From Bacteroidota bacterium (GTDB lineage Bacteria > Bacteroidota > Bacteroidia > B-17B0 > Aurantibacillaceae): DNA of 64,000 nucleotides. The notes beneath the pieces are model-generated. The model ran no database searches and had not been told where the DNA came from. It saw only the letters and a list, made by a program, of their open reading frames with translations. Shown here piece by piece: positions 18,741 through 27,200 of the stretch (position 1 is its first letter; each line of letters opens with the position of its first letter). The stretch covers positions 1-64,000 of the forward strand of contig JACCXH010000073.1 of assembly GCA_013697245.1 (NCBI GenBank), given 5' to 3'. The position numbers and the translations under genes were made by a program.

Positions 18741-19895
18741 TTAAGAAATCACAACAAGCCCGCTTTGGTTTAACAAATCTTTATATAATGTGCCTTGTCC
18801 GCTTGAACCAGGCAAATATTTCTCTCTATTAAATTCCTCCTCCTTAAGTGTAATTTTTGCGAAAATAGCTATAAACTCTTCTTTAGAAATTACCTCGCCA
18901 ATACGCCCGAAACTTAAGTAAGCATCCTTAAAAAATCGCATTAAAGCGATAAATCCAGTTGACTTATTCAAAATATTATTTGGTAAATTCACATTTGTAT
19001 TCCATGCATTTGGCCATTTTTCTTGAACCGCATAAAAATAGTTCCATAGAATTTGTGCAATTTTTACATCCGTGTCGTCGTCAATGAAAATATTACGAAG
19101 AAAATATTTTTTTAAATCATTCCCTTGAACATATGGTAACTTCGCTTTCTTATCTTCTTTGTTTCTTTTATAGAAATCTCTATCCAACTGAGGATCTTTT
19201 GAAATATAGGAAAGTAGGCTTTTAACGAATGTATCTTGAGTTATGGTTTCATTTTCTTTATCTACAGCTGTTCCGAGTATTTTAATTTTTTTATAAAATG
19301 GGCTTGTTTCTTTTTTTGTTAGTGCCCTAGCTATGTTATGCCCAGTCTTTTGTGGACTTCTACTTTCAGCAAAAGCAAATAAATCCGCGACTAAGGAATT
19401 ACTAACATTTTTTTGTTCTTTGTTAATCGTAGCAAAAACAATAGCTTGATCTTCTAACTCCATATCAATATAAATTGTAACGATACATTGAAACTCTTTA
19501 CCTGGTTTTGTAAAACTCCTTAGGCCAGCAATTCTATGTTGCCCGTCTAGTACCTTTGCCACATCGTCCTTATGACGGACACTCATGATTTTAGTTTCTG
19601 AATTATATTTTGCATTTTCGGATGAAACAGCTAGAATTATACTATTTGGAAAAGTTGCATCAATAAGATTTACATATTTACCAATTACTTTTTCTCGCTT
19701 TTCATCTAACTTTCTTTGTATTCCAATATAATCCTCTAGCTCCCTATTGTCTTTTCCAATTTCCATTCTTCTCACATCAGCAAAAGATATAACTTCCAAA
19801 TCGTCGAAATTAATTGCTCCGATATACATTAATCCAATGGGTTGTTTAACTTCCAAACATTCAAATTCAATATATTGCTCCGTAATTATTTCCAT
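18741..19895 (-). CDS. DGQHR-domain protein (DndB-like)
   Basis: This 384-residue protein has the signature VLDGQHRIAGL at 115-125, with DGQHR at 117-121. It is followed, as in the family, by FATINKEQKNVSNSLVADLF (154-173). DGQHR proteins are ParB-like-fold relatives that include DndB, a regulator in DNA phosphorothioation, and DpdB in 7-deazaguanine DNA modification; many are encoded in defence or modification islands. No dnd or dpd genes are present here. A helical C-terminal half ends with the tail YLPGSSGQGTLYKDLL. The gene is the last of a tightly spaced minus-strand trio: it starts 4 bp after the 4-TM protein stop, and a broken Dam-type methyltransferase leads the trio. Family call strong; exact role inferred as DNA-modification related. 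Confidence 0.88.
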   Translation of the reverse strand: MEIITEQYIEFECLEVKQPIGLMYIGAINFDDLEVISFADVRRMEIGKDNRELEDYIGIQRKLDEKREKVIGKYVNLIDATFPNSIILAVSSENAKYNSETKIMSVRHKDDVAKVLDGQHRIAGLRSFTKPGKEFQCIVTIYIDMELEDQAIVFATINKEQKNVSNSLVADLFAFAESRSPQKTGHNIARALTKKETSPFYKKIKILGTAVDKENETITQDTFVKSLLSYISKDPQLDRDFYKRNKEDKKAKLPYVQGNDLKKYFLRNIFIDDDTDVKIAQILWNYFYAVQEKWPNAWNTNVNLPNNILNKSTGFIALMRFFKDAYLSFGRIGEVISKEEFIAIFAKITLKEEEFNREKYLPGSSGQGTLYKDLLNQSGLVVIS

Positions 19896-19899
19896 CTGA

Positions 19900-20373
19900 T
19901 TAAGTTAAAGCGTTTGCGATATTGTTTGATTCTTCATTTCTTTGAGCGCCAATATCTGGAGTTGGTTTATTACTTAATAATTGTGAATGGTAAAACAATG
20001 CAGTCGCTATAATAAAAAAACTAAATGATATATATTTTATTACAGGTAAATTAGGTCTCGGTGATACGATAATCAGTGCGTACAGTAATGCTAAAATCAA
20101 TAATGCAATCATTATTATCATCGATAATAGCCTCCTCCAATCTGAAGCGCGTACTTTAAACTTATTATATACTAGATATGCTCCGCTCAACAGTGACACA
20201 CTATACAATAGAATTTCGCCTGATTTATAGAATTTACTATACAAAATCGTTTCGGAATTTATTATACCTGCAAAAACCCCAGCAATTGTTGGTAATACAG
20301 TAAATATCAGTATAACGAGTGTTTCAACAATTGCAGTCCAATGGTAATCTTTAAAAAACTGTTTTATTTTCAT
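19900..20373 (-). CDS. Small four-TM membrane protein in the DGQHR module
   Basis: This 157-residue protein has no recognised family. Four hydrophobic segments are visible at about 14-37 (VETLVILIFTVLPTIAGVFAGII), 51-68, 84-105 (LSMIIMIALLILALLYALIIV) and 114-131. A charged loop KFKVRASDWRRL sits between TM2 and TM3, and the C-terminal tail is polar and cytoplasm-like. It starts 2 bp after the methyltransferase stop and ends 4 bp before the DGQHR start, so the three must share one transcript. In defence modules, small multi-TM proteins next to DNA-associated proteins often act as membrane effectors, but nothing in this sequence proves that. Confidence 0.75.
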   Translation of the reverse strand: MKIKQFFKDYHWTAIVETLVILIFTVLPTIAGVFAGIINSETILYSKFYKSGEILLYSVSLLSGAYLVYNKFKVRASDWRRLLSMIIMIALLILALLYALIIVSPRPNLPVIKYISFSFFIIATALFYHSQLLSNKPTPDIGAQRNEESNNIANALT

Positions 20374-20375
20374 AA

Positions 20376-21251
20376 CTATATATTTTTATACAAAAGTTCA
20401 TTATATTTTTTCCGATTCGCTCCTTTACCCCCGATTAAGCTAAAGCGATTAAGTTCAAAGCTTGTTCCAGTATCACCATAAAGCTGTTCTATACTTGTGT
20501 GTGCTGCATTGGTCAAAATAAAATGAGCTCCTTTTTCTTTGACAGCTTCGATATAATTTTTAAGTCTAATTTGATCTTTCCAAGAAAAAATTTTTTGGTT
20601 ATATTTAACGAAGCCATTGTTTTCATGGGCAACGGTGTATGGCGGGTCCAGAAATACAAGATCATTTTTTTTTATTCGATTTAATGATTTGCTAAAATCT
20701 TTTGAACTAAAATAACAATTTTTAAATTGTTTGCTAAGTTCGAGAAGTTCGTTTTCAATTATTTCCTGACCAACATTGCGATAACCATAAGGTACATTAT
20801 ATTGTCCCAATTGATTGACCCTATAAATTCCGTTAAAAGATGTTTTATTTAAATATATAAACTGCGCAGCATTTTTAATTTTATCATTAAATTTTTTAGA
20901 TCTTATATTATAATAAAACTCTTCAGTATTCTTAAATTTATATAACTCTTTAATTAATTGTTCCGGTTTAGATTTCATAATTTGATATGAATTGATCAGG
21001 TCCCTATTTAAATCAGAAAGATATGCCTTGCCAGTAATAATGTTTTTGGATTTCAGATAGATAAATATTGAGCCGCCACCGAGAAATGGTTCGTGATAAT
21101 CGTTAAACTGGTTTGGAATAAACTGATTTAACTGTTTTATTAACTATGTTTTACCACCTGCCCACCTTAGGAATGGCTTAATGGGAATTTCATCTTGTTT
21201 CTCATGAGCCAATTTTTTAATTCTTGTGGCAGTGTTTTTCATAATAGGCAT
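20376..21251 (-). pseudogene. Dam/DpnM-type adenine methyltransferase interrupted by an amber codon
   Basis: Read from the ATG at 21251, this frame would encode 291 residues, the normal size of group-alpha GATC-type N6-adenine methyltransferases. The N terminus has KPFLRWAGGKT (about 25-35). Then TAG at 21146-21144 (codon 36) stops it, where relatives usually have Gln, Arg or Lys, so a single C-to-T change (CAG to TAG) explains it. The frame then continues intact through EPFLGGGSIF (SAM-binding motif), SDLN, the target-recognition region with YLNKTSFNG and NVPYGYRN, and DPPY (202-205). Reinitiation at the ATG at 20978 would give a 200-residue product lacking the SAM motif, presumably inactive. 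A weak AAAGGA lies just before 21251 and supports that start. It leads the trio with the 4-TM and DGQHR genes. Confidence 0.85.
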
Positions 21252-21295
21252 GTATCCTTTGTAAATTAAAGTAAAATATTTGAGACTTACTAAAT

Positions 21296-21327
21296 AAAAA
21301 CACCTACTGCCAGCAGTAGGTGTTTTT
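21296..21327. terminator. Strong bidirectional terminator
   Basis: A perfect 14-bp stem (21296-21309 with 21314-21327, core cacctactg) with a 4-base loop is flanked by A- and T-runs. It ends the minus-strand gene at 21347 and isolates the methyltransferase module from it. Confidence 0.9.
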
Positions 21328-21346
21328 GGATTTTAATGCTTGGTTA

Positions 21347-22105
21347 TTACTCATCCTTCAAAAGAGCTTCCCCTTTTACCAGCCATGAGAAACCAAAAGC
21401 TATAAAAGCAATGGTTTCTAAGCAAAACGTCGGTTTATAAATAACAAGATTGTTGTAGACGCTTTTAGGCAAGGCAAAAAAGATGATTAAAAGAATAACG
21501 CAAACTAACATAATATATCCGCATACTTTATATACCAGATTTCTTTTTACTTTTTCAGGCGTTGGGTTTGTTTCGCCTTTTGTAAATAAGAATAAACTAA
21601 AGTAGCACAAGCTTAAAATAAAAAGGCCGGCAGCACTTAAATGGATGATGCCAATTATTTCATAACGCTGCACATCGCACCAAATATTGCAGGGCGGTAT
21701 TAAACCGGTAATGGGGTCTAATTTAATATTGGTTGGCATTAGCGCAACTGTTAAACCAAAAATGCCTGCCAGTGCAGAAACTATCCTGTCGGTTAAGTCA
21801 TATCCTTTATAAGAGAGCAGGAAGATAGATAAGGTGCAAACGTAACCCACAAATACATCGCGCATATTGGTGTGATAATAATTGCTGATGGATAGTTGCA
21901 CTTGTTTACACTGACCAAATAGTAGTGTTCCTAAAACCAGAATTAAAGGGAACAAAATACCTAATATGCCAATGATCTTGCGAACCGTTAAATAAGAAAG
22001 TACCAGTTTATTTTCTTTTTCGAGTTGCCTGTAAATGTTATCCGGACTTTGGCCGCCGGGGTTTTCTGTAGGGTCATTTGACCCTGAATTATTATTCGTT
22101 TTCAT
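21347..22105 (-). CDS. Six-TM membrane protein of unknown function
   Basis: This 252-residue protein has a polar, Asn- and Gly-rich N terminus (about 1-40) and then six or so TM helices. Conserved-looking blocks are LSISNYYHTNMRDVFVGYV (between TM1 and TM2), SYKGYD, LAGIFGLTVALMPTN, IIGIIHLSAAGLFILSLCYF, and a final TFCLETIAFIAFGFSWLVKGE. I have seen this arrangement in Bacteroidota hypothetical proteins but know no function or domain name for it. The His/Tyr/Asp cluster on the first loop and His in TM5 could bind metal, which is speculative. It is the last of three small minus-strand genes, each separated by its own hairpin, so independent expression is likely. It ends 20 bp from a strong terminator. 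Confidence 0.75.
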   Translation of the reverse strand: MKTNNNSGSNDPTENPGGQSPDNIYRQLEKENKLVLSYLTVRKIIGILGILFPLILVLGTLLFGQCKQVQLSISNYYHTNMRDVFVGYVCTLSIFLLSYKGYDLTDRIVSALAGIFGLTVALMPTNIKLDPITGLIPPCNIWCDVQRYEIIGIIHLSAAGLFILSLCYFSLFLFTKGETNPTPEKVKRNLVYKVCGYIMLVCVILLIIFFALPKSVYNNLVIYKPTFCLETIAFIAFGFSWLVKGEALLKDE

Positions 22106-22145
22106 TTTTTAAGTTTTTAATGATTTGCAATTTTTGTTGAAAGAA

Positions 22146-22172
22146 AAAACCGCCGCAGGTTGCAGCGGTTTT
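22146..22172 (-). terminator. Intrinsic terminator after the HU-fragment gene
   Basis: The stem aaaaccgc / gcggtttt (22146-22153 with 22165-22172) has an extra gca/tgc pair inside. On the minus strand a T-run follows. It lies 20 bp past the stop at 22192. Confidence 0.75.
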
Positions 22173-22191
22173 AAAAGGAAGGGAATTAGGC

Positions 22192-22473
22192 TTAACGTTT
22201 TATAAACCTGAAAAGAAATTTTAGTATACGCAACGTACTATACTTTATAAAAGATGCAACTATGTAAAATACATTGCTGCCTCTATCAGCAGTATTGTTT
22301 GTAATGGTAATACTAATTTCTTTTGTTTCTTCGGGCTGCATTAATCGTCCCGCATCTGCTTTTGTTAATTTAGAACCCGATGCAATGGCATCTATCAACT
22401 GTTTTTTATCCAGGTAGTTCATTTGTGAAGCAATAGCTACTATCAGCTTCTTAATTTCAGTTACATTTTCCAT
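22192..22473 (-). CDS. Small protein carrying the N-terminal helices of HU
   Basis: This 93-residue protein has residues about 22-45 (LDKKQLIDAIASGSKLTKADAGRLM) that read almost exactly like the first 25 residues of Bacteroidota HU proteins, i.e. the helix-turn-helix base of the HU dimer. The rest of HU, including the saddle strands and DNA-clasping arm, is absent. A 21-residue helical stretch precedes it. After it comes a short beta-like stretch (EISITITNNTADRGSNVFYIV) and a basic, hydrophobic C terminus (ILKFLFRFIKR). It may be a truncated HU able to dimerise, or a domain recruited for a new role. It is flanked by its own terminator. Coding is supported by the similarity; function unknown. 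Confidence 0.65.
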   Translation of the reverse strand: MENVTEIKKLIVAIASQMNYLDKKQLIDAIASGSKLTKADAGRLMQPEETKEISITITNNTADRGSNVFYIVASFIKYSTLRILKFLFRFIKR

Positions 22474-22490
22474 GATCTTGGTTTTAATAA

Positions 22491-22515
22491 AGAGAAGCGT
22501 TGTTAGCGCCTCTCT
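22491..22515 (-). terminator. Hairpin after the FN3 gene
   Basis: The stem agagaagcg / cgcctctct (one mismatch) has a 7-base loop and is followed on the minus strand by a short AT-rich tract. It lies 14 bp past the stop at 22529. Confidence 0.5.
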
Positions 22516-22528
22516 TAAACATGAAGAA

Positions 22529-23140
22529 TTAATTAACTACAAAAGCAATTTCGGATGTTTGACTGTCGCCGCTGGTATTAATAAATAATACCCTAAAATA
22601 ATATAAGGCACCGCTTACAAGGTTACCAATAGTGGCTCGGCTAACCGTGCTGCTTGAGGCAGTTACCCATGCATTTTGGTTGGTTGGGGCCATACAGTAT
22701 TGCCATTTGTATACCGTTTTTATTTTTGCCTTAACTTTTAAGTTTACAGCGCCACGATCGTCGGTTGCGGCGACTTCAAACTCGGACAGGTTTTTTATGT
22801 GGGGTAGCTTTTTACTATCCATGGCTGCTAAATGCACTTTGCTTTCATCGCCATCGGCAACACCTTCCACGTAATGCCCAAGGTCATTCATTAATTTTAG
22901 TAGCTCGCTTTCTTTATCATGCATAATAGCTTTTTTGCTTTTGCCGCCGTCAACAGCATTATTCCAGGCTATCTCAAGATCGTTAATAGCGGTTACCACT
23001 GTGGCAATTGCAGGTATAGGGCTGGCAAAGGTAGCGGGGTTATTATTAATAGCATCGGTAATTAACCTTGCTTTATTTATTTTATCTGGCACAGAAGTTC
23101 TACTCATATTCAGTGCCACTTTTAAACTATGCTTTTTCAT
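22529..23140 (-). CDS. Fibronectin type III-domain protein
   Basis: This 203-residue protein lacks a signal peptide (it begins KKHSLKVALNMSRTSVPDK). The N-terminal half is helical, including LITDAINNNPATFASPIP and a DLGHYVEGVADGDESKVHLAAMD segment. The C-terminal 90 residues form a fibronectin type III-like sandwich (GAVNLKVKAKIKTVYKWQY, NAWVTASSSTVSRATIGNLVSGALYYFRVLFINTSGDS). Proteins of this layout recur in Bacteroidota without known function and look like cytoplasmic or phage-tail-like structural pieces. It is the first of three small minus-strand genes; its upstream region is the gene-free interval with the 21-bp array. Domain call moderate, function unknown. Confidence 0.7.
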   Translation of the reverse strand: MKKHSLKVALNMSRTSVPDKINKARLITDAINNNPATFASPIPAIATVVTAINDLEIAWNNAVDGGKSKKAIMHDKESELLKLMNDLGHYVEGVADGDESKVHLAAMDSKKLPHIKNLSEFEVAATDDRGAVNLKVKAKIKTVYKWQYCMAPTNQNAWVTASSSTVSRATIGNLVSGALYYFRVLFINTSGDSQTSEIAFVVN

Positions 23141-23537
23141 AATTTCATATTTTATTTGTGACCGCTGAACCAGCTTTTATTGTCATGGGATAATAACTAA
23201 TGCAAGCAAATAGTTATAACATGGCTTAAGAACTTTTTCTGTTTTTAACCGACTGCGAAAACAGGCTGAAAGAGATTGCAGTGCGTAAGCGGTTAAGCAT
23301 ATATGCCGAACGTTTACTGTAAGACCTTTGCTATGTTTCCGAACGCAATAGCGTATTACGGAGTGTTTTAATAAATCTTAAAATCAAATTATACATCAAC
23401 TTAAATACTTAAACGTTTAAAACATAAAAATAGTACAGCTCTTAACGCCTTTTAACAGGGCATTTCAGGGCTTTTTTATAATTGGTTGTGTTTTATAAAC
23501 CAACGGTACATTTAAACCAATTTAGTTACACGTTGCT

Positions 23538-23912
23538 TTATTTTGTATTGAGACAAAATGTTTGCGGCTTTAAACAAAATGTCTTTGTATTAATACAAAG
23601 AAGCTTTGCTTCAATACAAAGGAGTTTTGTCTCAATACAAAATGCTTTAGGTTAAGCCGAAATGATAAAAGCTTAATGCAACATATCTTTGTATTAATAC
23701 TAAGGAGCTTTGGCCCAATACTAACGAGTTTAGGTTAAGCCTAAATAATTGCGGCTTGAGACAAAATATTTGTGTCTTGAAACAAAATAGTTTAGGTTAA
23801 GCCGAAATGTTAATGCCTTTAACCGAAATGTTTCCGGCTTAAGGTAAAATATATATGATCTAAGACAAAATGCCTTAGGGTTTAACCTTAATAATTGTGC
23901 GTAAGGAGAAAA
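23538..23912. repeat. Array of 18 degenerate 20-21-bp units, many palindromic
   Basis: Eighteen consecutive head-to-tail units, fifteen of 21 bp and three of 20 bp, share the consensus T-R-n-TTT-n-G-n-n-TT-n-A-n-n-C-n-AAA-A. The first starts at 23538 and later starts include 23559, 23580, 23601, 23622, 23643, 23663, 23684, 23705 and 23726. About half are good palindromes over 16-18 bp. Unit 23580-23600 contains the perfect palindrome ctttgtattaatacaaag; others carry tttaggttaagcctaaa or ttttgtctcaatacaaaa. The three 20-bp units (23643, 23726, 23788) are one sub-family (tttaggttaagcc) lacking the same base. Period equals two helical turns, so all units would face one side of the duplex. It is either a protein-binding array, a set of RNA hairpins, or the relic of a heptad-repeat gene. 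Confidence 0.75.
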
Positions 23913-23955
23913 TGTTTACCATTTCTCTGATATACTAAAAGCCTGACATTTAGAG

Positions 23956-23995
23956 TAGGTAAATTTACCTATAAAAAGGTAGGTAATATTACCTA
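23956..23995. promoter_or_regulatory. Twin 16-bp palindromes (AGGTA-n-TACCT)
   Basis: taggtaaatttaccta (23956-23971) and taggtaatattaccta (23980-23995) are both perfect palindromes with identical arms TAGGTAA/TTACCTA. They differ only at the centre and are 24 bp apart centre to centre. They look like a pair of operator sites for a dimeric regulator upstream of the metzincin gene. A T-run after the second also allows a terminator-like hairpin. Confidence 0.55.
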
Positions 23996-24208
23996 TTTTT
24001 CTATTAAAACAGATCTCTTAACCTTAATTTCCCATTCTGTTTTTATACATTCGTTACTCTTGTATAAATTATAACTGCAATTTTCCGTCCTGTCCTCTTT
24101 CCCGATCAGTTAAACACAATTCTATTTAACTGGTTTTTACTTTTTTACGCTTGACTAAAATTAAAAATTTTGAACCCATATTAATTAATAACCTCAAAAA
24201 AAACAACC

Positions 24209-27200
24209 ATGAAAAACAACCACTATTTAATTTTATTTCTAGCAGCATTTTTAGTCGGAAATATTTTCAGCCAGTCGCCGAACAAATGTTCCAATCCAGC
24301 AGGAAATGTTACTCCGCCAATTTGTCCAATTGATATTGCGGGATATTATACAACCACAACCTCCGTAGTATATGTTAAACTTAATTTTTGGGTCACTAAA
24401 CCCTCAACAGGTACGGGAGTATTTGCAAATAATACAATTACTGATGCAAACAACTATATTAATGCTTGGAATGCAATAATGGCAAATTTACAGCCACCCA
24501 ATTTAAACCGAAGCCCAAATCCGGCATATTATTGGAATAGCAAAATACAATTTGTTCTTAACAGTTTCCAATTTGTAACTAATAATGCCGCTTATAGTTC
24601 TGCGCCAGTATGGAATACTTATAATGATCCAGCCGCTATTAATTTAACTTGGGGAACGCATCCAACCAATAATGGGTACGGTGCCGCCATGGATATTCCT
24701 TCAAATCAAATATTCATGGTTCACTCTCCTGTCAACCTCGGCCAAACCTTTGGTGATACAACTTTGATCTTACATGAGCTTGGGCATGCCATGGGATTAG
24801 AACACACTTGGGCTTGGGATTACAATGCTATTCCTATTGCAGATGTATTTCCGGCAGGGTCTTATCCAAGCGGCTTACCTCCTTATGCAACACTAGTTGA
24901 TGACTATTGGTTTGAGGATAAAGCTCATTGGAATATTGGTTCGCTTAGCTGTGCAGGAATGACACCCGGTATTAATTCTAATAATATTATGGGTTATAAT
25001 TTTGACTGTCGCCGTTATCTTAGCCCAAAGCAATTGGGAAAAATACATTACCATTTATCAAATGATCTTTCAAAAGTTGTGCAGAATCCATCCTGCGCAT
25101 CAGATAATTCAAATATTAATATCAATACTAATACTATTTATGGCAATCCATTACTACAAATTAATGGTAATCTAACTGTAAAAGCAGGTTACAAATTAAC
25201 GATATCAGGTACATTGCGGATGCGAGAAAATGCTAAAATTATTGTAGAGCAAGGCGCAAAATTGGTAATAACATCTTGTGGTGTTATCGAAAGTTCTTGT
25301 GGCAAATTGTGGGATGGCATTGAGGTGTGGGGAAATTCTGGCCAAGACCAATCGATAAATGGCACAACAAATATGCCAAATTACCAGGGCATGGTTGATA
25401 TTAATGGAGGCACAATTAAAGATGCGAAAACCGGAATTTATTTGGCAAAAAAAGTAAGTGGAAGCCCTGATCTTACCACCACTGGTGGAATCGTTCAGTC
25501 TATTAATGCTAATTATTTAAATAATAAGGTTGGCGCGGCATTTTACACATACTTTACAAATAGTATTATTTTAGATTATCATGGCAACCGAAGTTATTTT
25601 AAAAACGATCACTTTACCTACAACTCAAGTTACAAAGGCGATGCTAGTAATTTAGCGTTTGCACATATTACCGGAAGCGAGATCGCAAATGTGAGAGTTT
25701 ATGGCTGTACTTTTTTAGGAAATAATAATGACGGGTTCAATACTGTACCGTTTCAAAATCCTTTAAATGCTTATGGTATTTACGGTATCGACAGCCGGTT
25801 TATAATAAAAGATTTTTGTCTAAATCCAATTAATGCAACAACCTGCAATGGCACACCTGCAAGAAATACGTTTACGGGTTTCGCAACCTCCATTTATTTA
25901 ACTAATGCGACAACATCTTATGCTAGCACCATTGACCATGCTACCTTTAATAACGATGGATATTATCCTTGTGGGCAGATATATTTAAATAATATTGTTG
26001 GGGTGCAGATACTTAATAATAGCTTTATTTTTGGAGGAACAAACTCGTTAGCGGCACCAAATTACGGCTTGTATTTAAATGGATGCGATGGTTATTTAGT
26101 TCAAAACAATGATTTCTCTGCCACAGCAATCAAAACAGCAGGGATATATGTTAATAATAGTGGCACAAACCCAAATAGCATTTACAATAATACGTTTAAT
26201 AGCCTTCAACAACCAATATGGGCTATAAGCGTAAATTACAATCAACAAACCGGTGTTGGGCTAGTAATGAATTGCAATGATTTTTTTAGCTCCGTTTATA
26301 ACATTGGCGTTGAAAAAAGCGGAAGGGTTTGTGGCAATTGCATTAATAATTATGGTGTTGCAACTACGCAAGGCGTTTACAATATCTTAAATGATCAAAC
26401 TAGCGTTAGAAATAAATATTATTCAGTTGCTTGCAATACAGGTGCTGAAAATAAATATTATATTAGTATTCCAACTAGTTTTGCAATTACAACTCATGGT
26501 TCTTATAATGGATCACAATGGCACCCAACCCCTCAAACAAATGCAAGTTGTAGTAATGCTACAGAATTAGTTGATATTGTAGGAACGAACCCACCTAATA
26601 GTTCACTGAAATCTATTTACTGCCCGGTAAGCAATACTCCAAGTTTTGGTAGTCGCCTGCTTTCAGGAACTCAACTAGCTGCACACCGATTAAACAGACA
26701 GGCTTTTATCGACAGTATAGCAGCTATGAGGGACGGCGGTAATACACAACAATTGATAAATACTATTTTAATTTCTGGAAACCAAAACACATTAAAGGAT
26801 TTGTTGTTAGCTAAACCTTTCTTAAGTGATTCTGTTATTATTACATATTTTAAAAGAACTAATGTTCCGGCGCAGAATCTGAAAGATGTTTACGATAAAA
26901 ACTACCCATTATCCCCTGTTTTGTGGAATAAAATATTGAACTTAAACATTGCATCCTCTGCACTAAATTATATGCAGGTTAAGCAAGTAGAAAACAAACT
27001 TAGCAAACACAGCATACTTAAGGCCCAGCTTGAATTGGTACAAAGAGAGATTGGCCTAATTCATCACGCAGCGATGCGGGATTATTTGAATATGGAAAAT
27101 GGGGCACAATATGATAGTATTCTGTCAATTTTAGCAACTAATGAATTACCAAAAGCTAAATATACTCGAATTGGACTGTTAATTGCCGCTAAACGTTATG

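Larger units (their letters stand above)
23141..24208. other. 1.07 kb gene-free divergent interval
   Basis: No open frame longer than about 40 codons and no tRNA or rRNA was found. It holds, left to right, about 400 bp without recognisable features apart from the repeated word CCGAACG (about 23309 and 23339), a 21-bp periodic array (23538-23912), two 16-bp palindromes (23956-23995), and about 200 bp of AT-rich DNA before the metzincin gene. No convincing TAnnTTTG box was found close to either flanking gene. It separates the FN3 gene (minus) from the metzincin gene (plus). Confidence 0.8.

Noticed and set aside
23538-23912. Possible CRISPR array
   Set aside because: Units follow each other without spacers, their sequences diverge, and there are no cas genes nearby.
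23141-24208. A tRNA or known small RNA in the long intergenic interval
   Set aside because: No cloverleaf, anticodon arm or recognised RNA motif was found on reading both strands; only the array and palindromes stand out.
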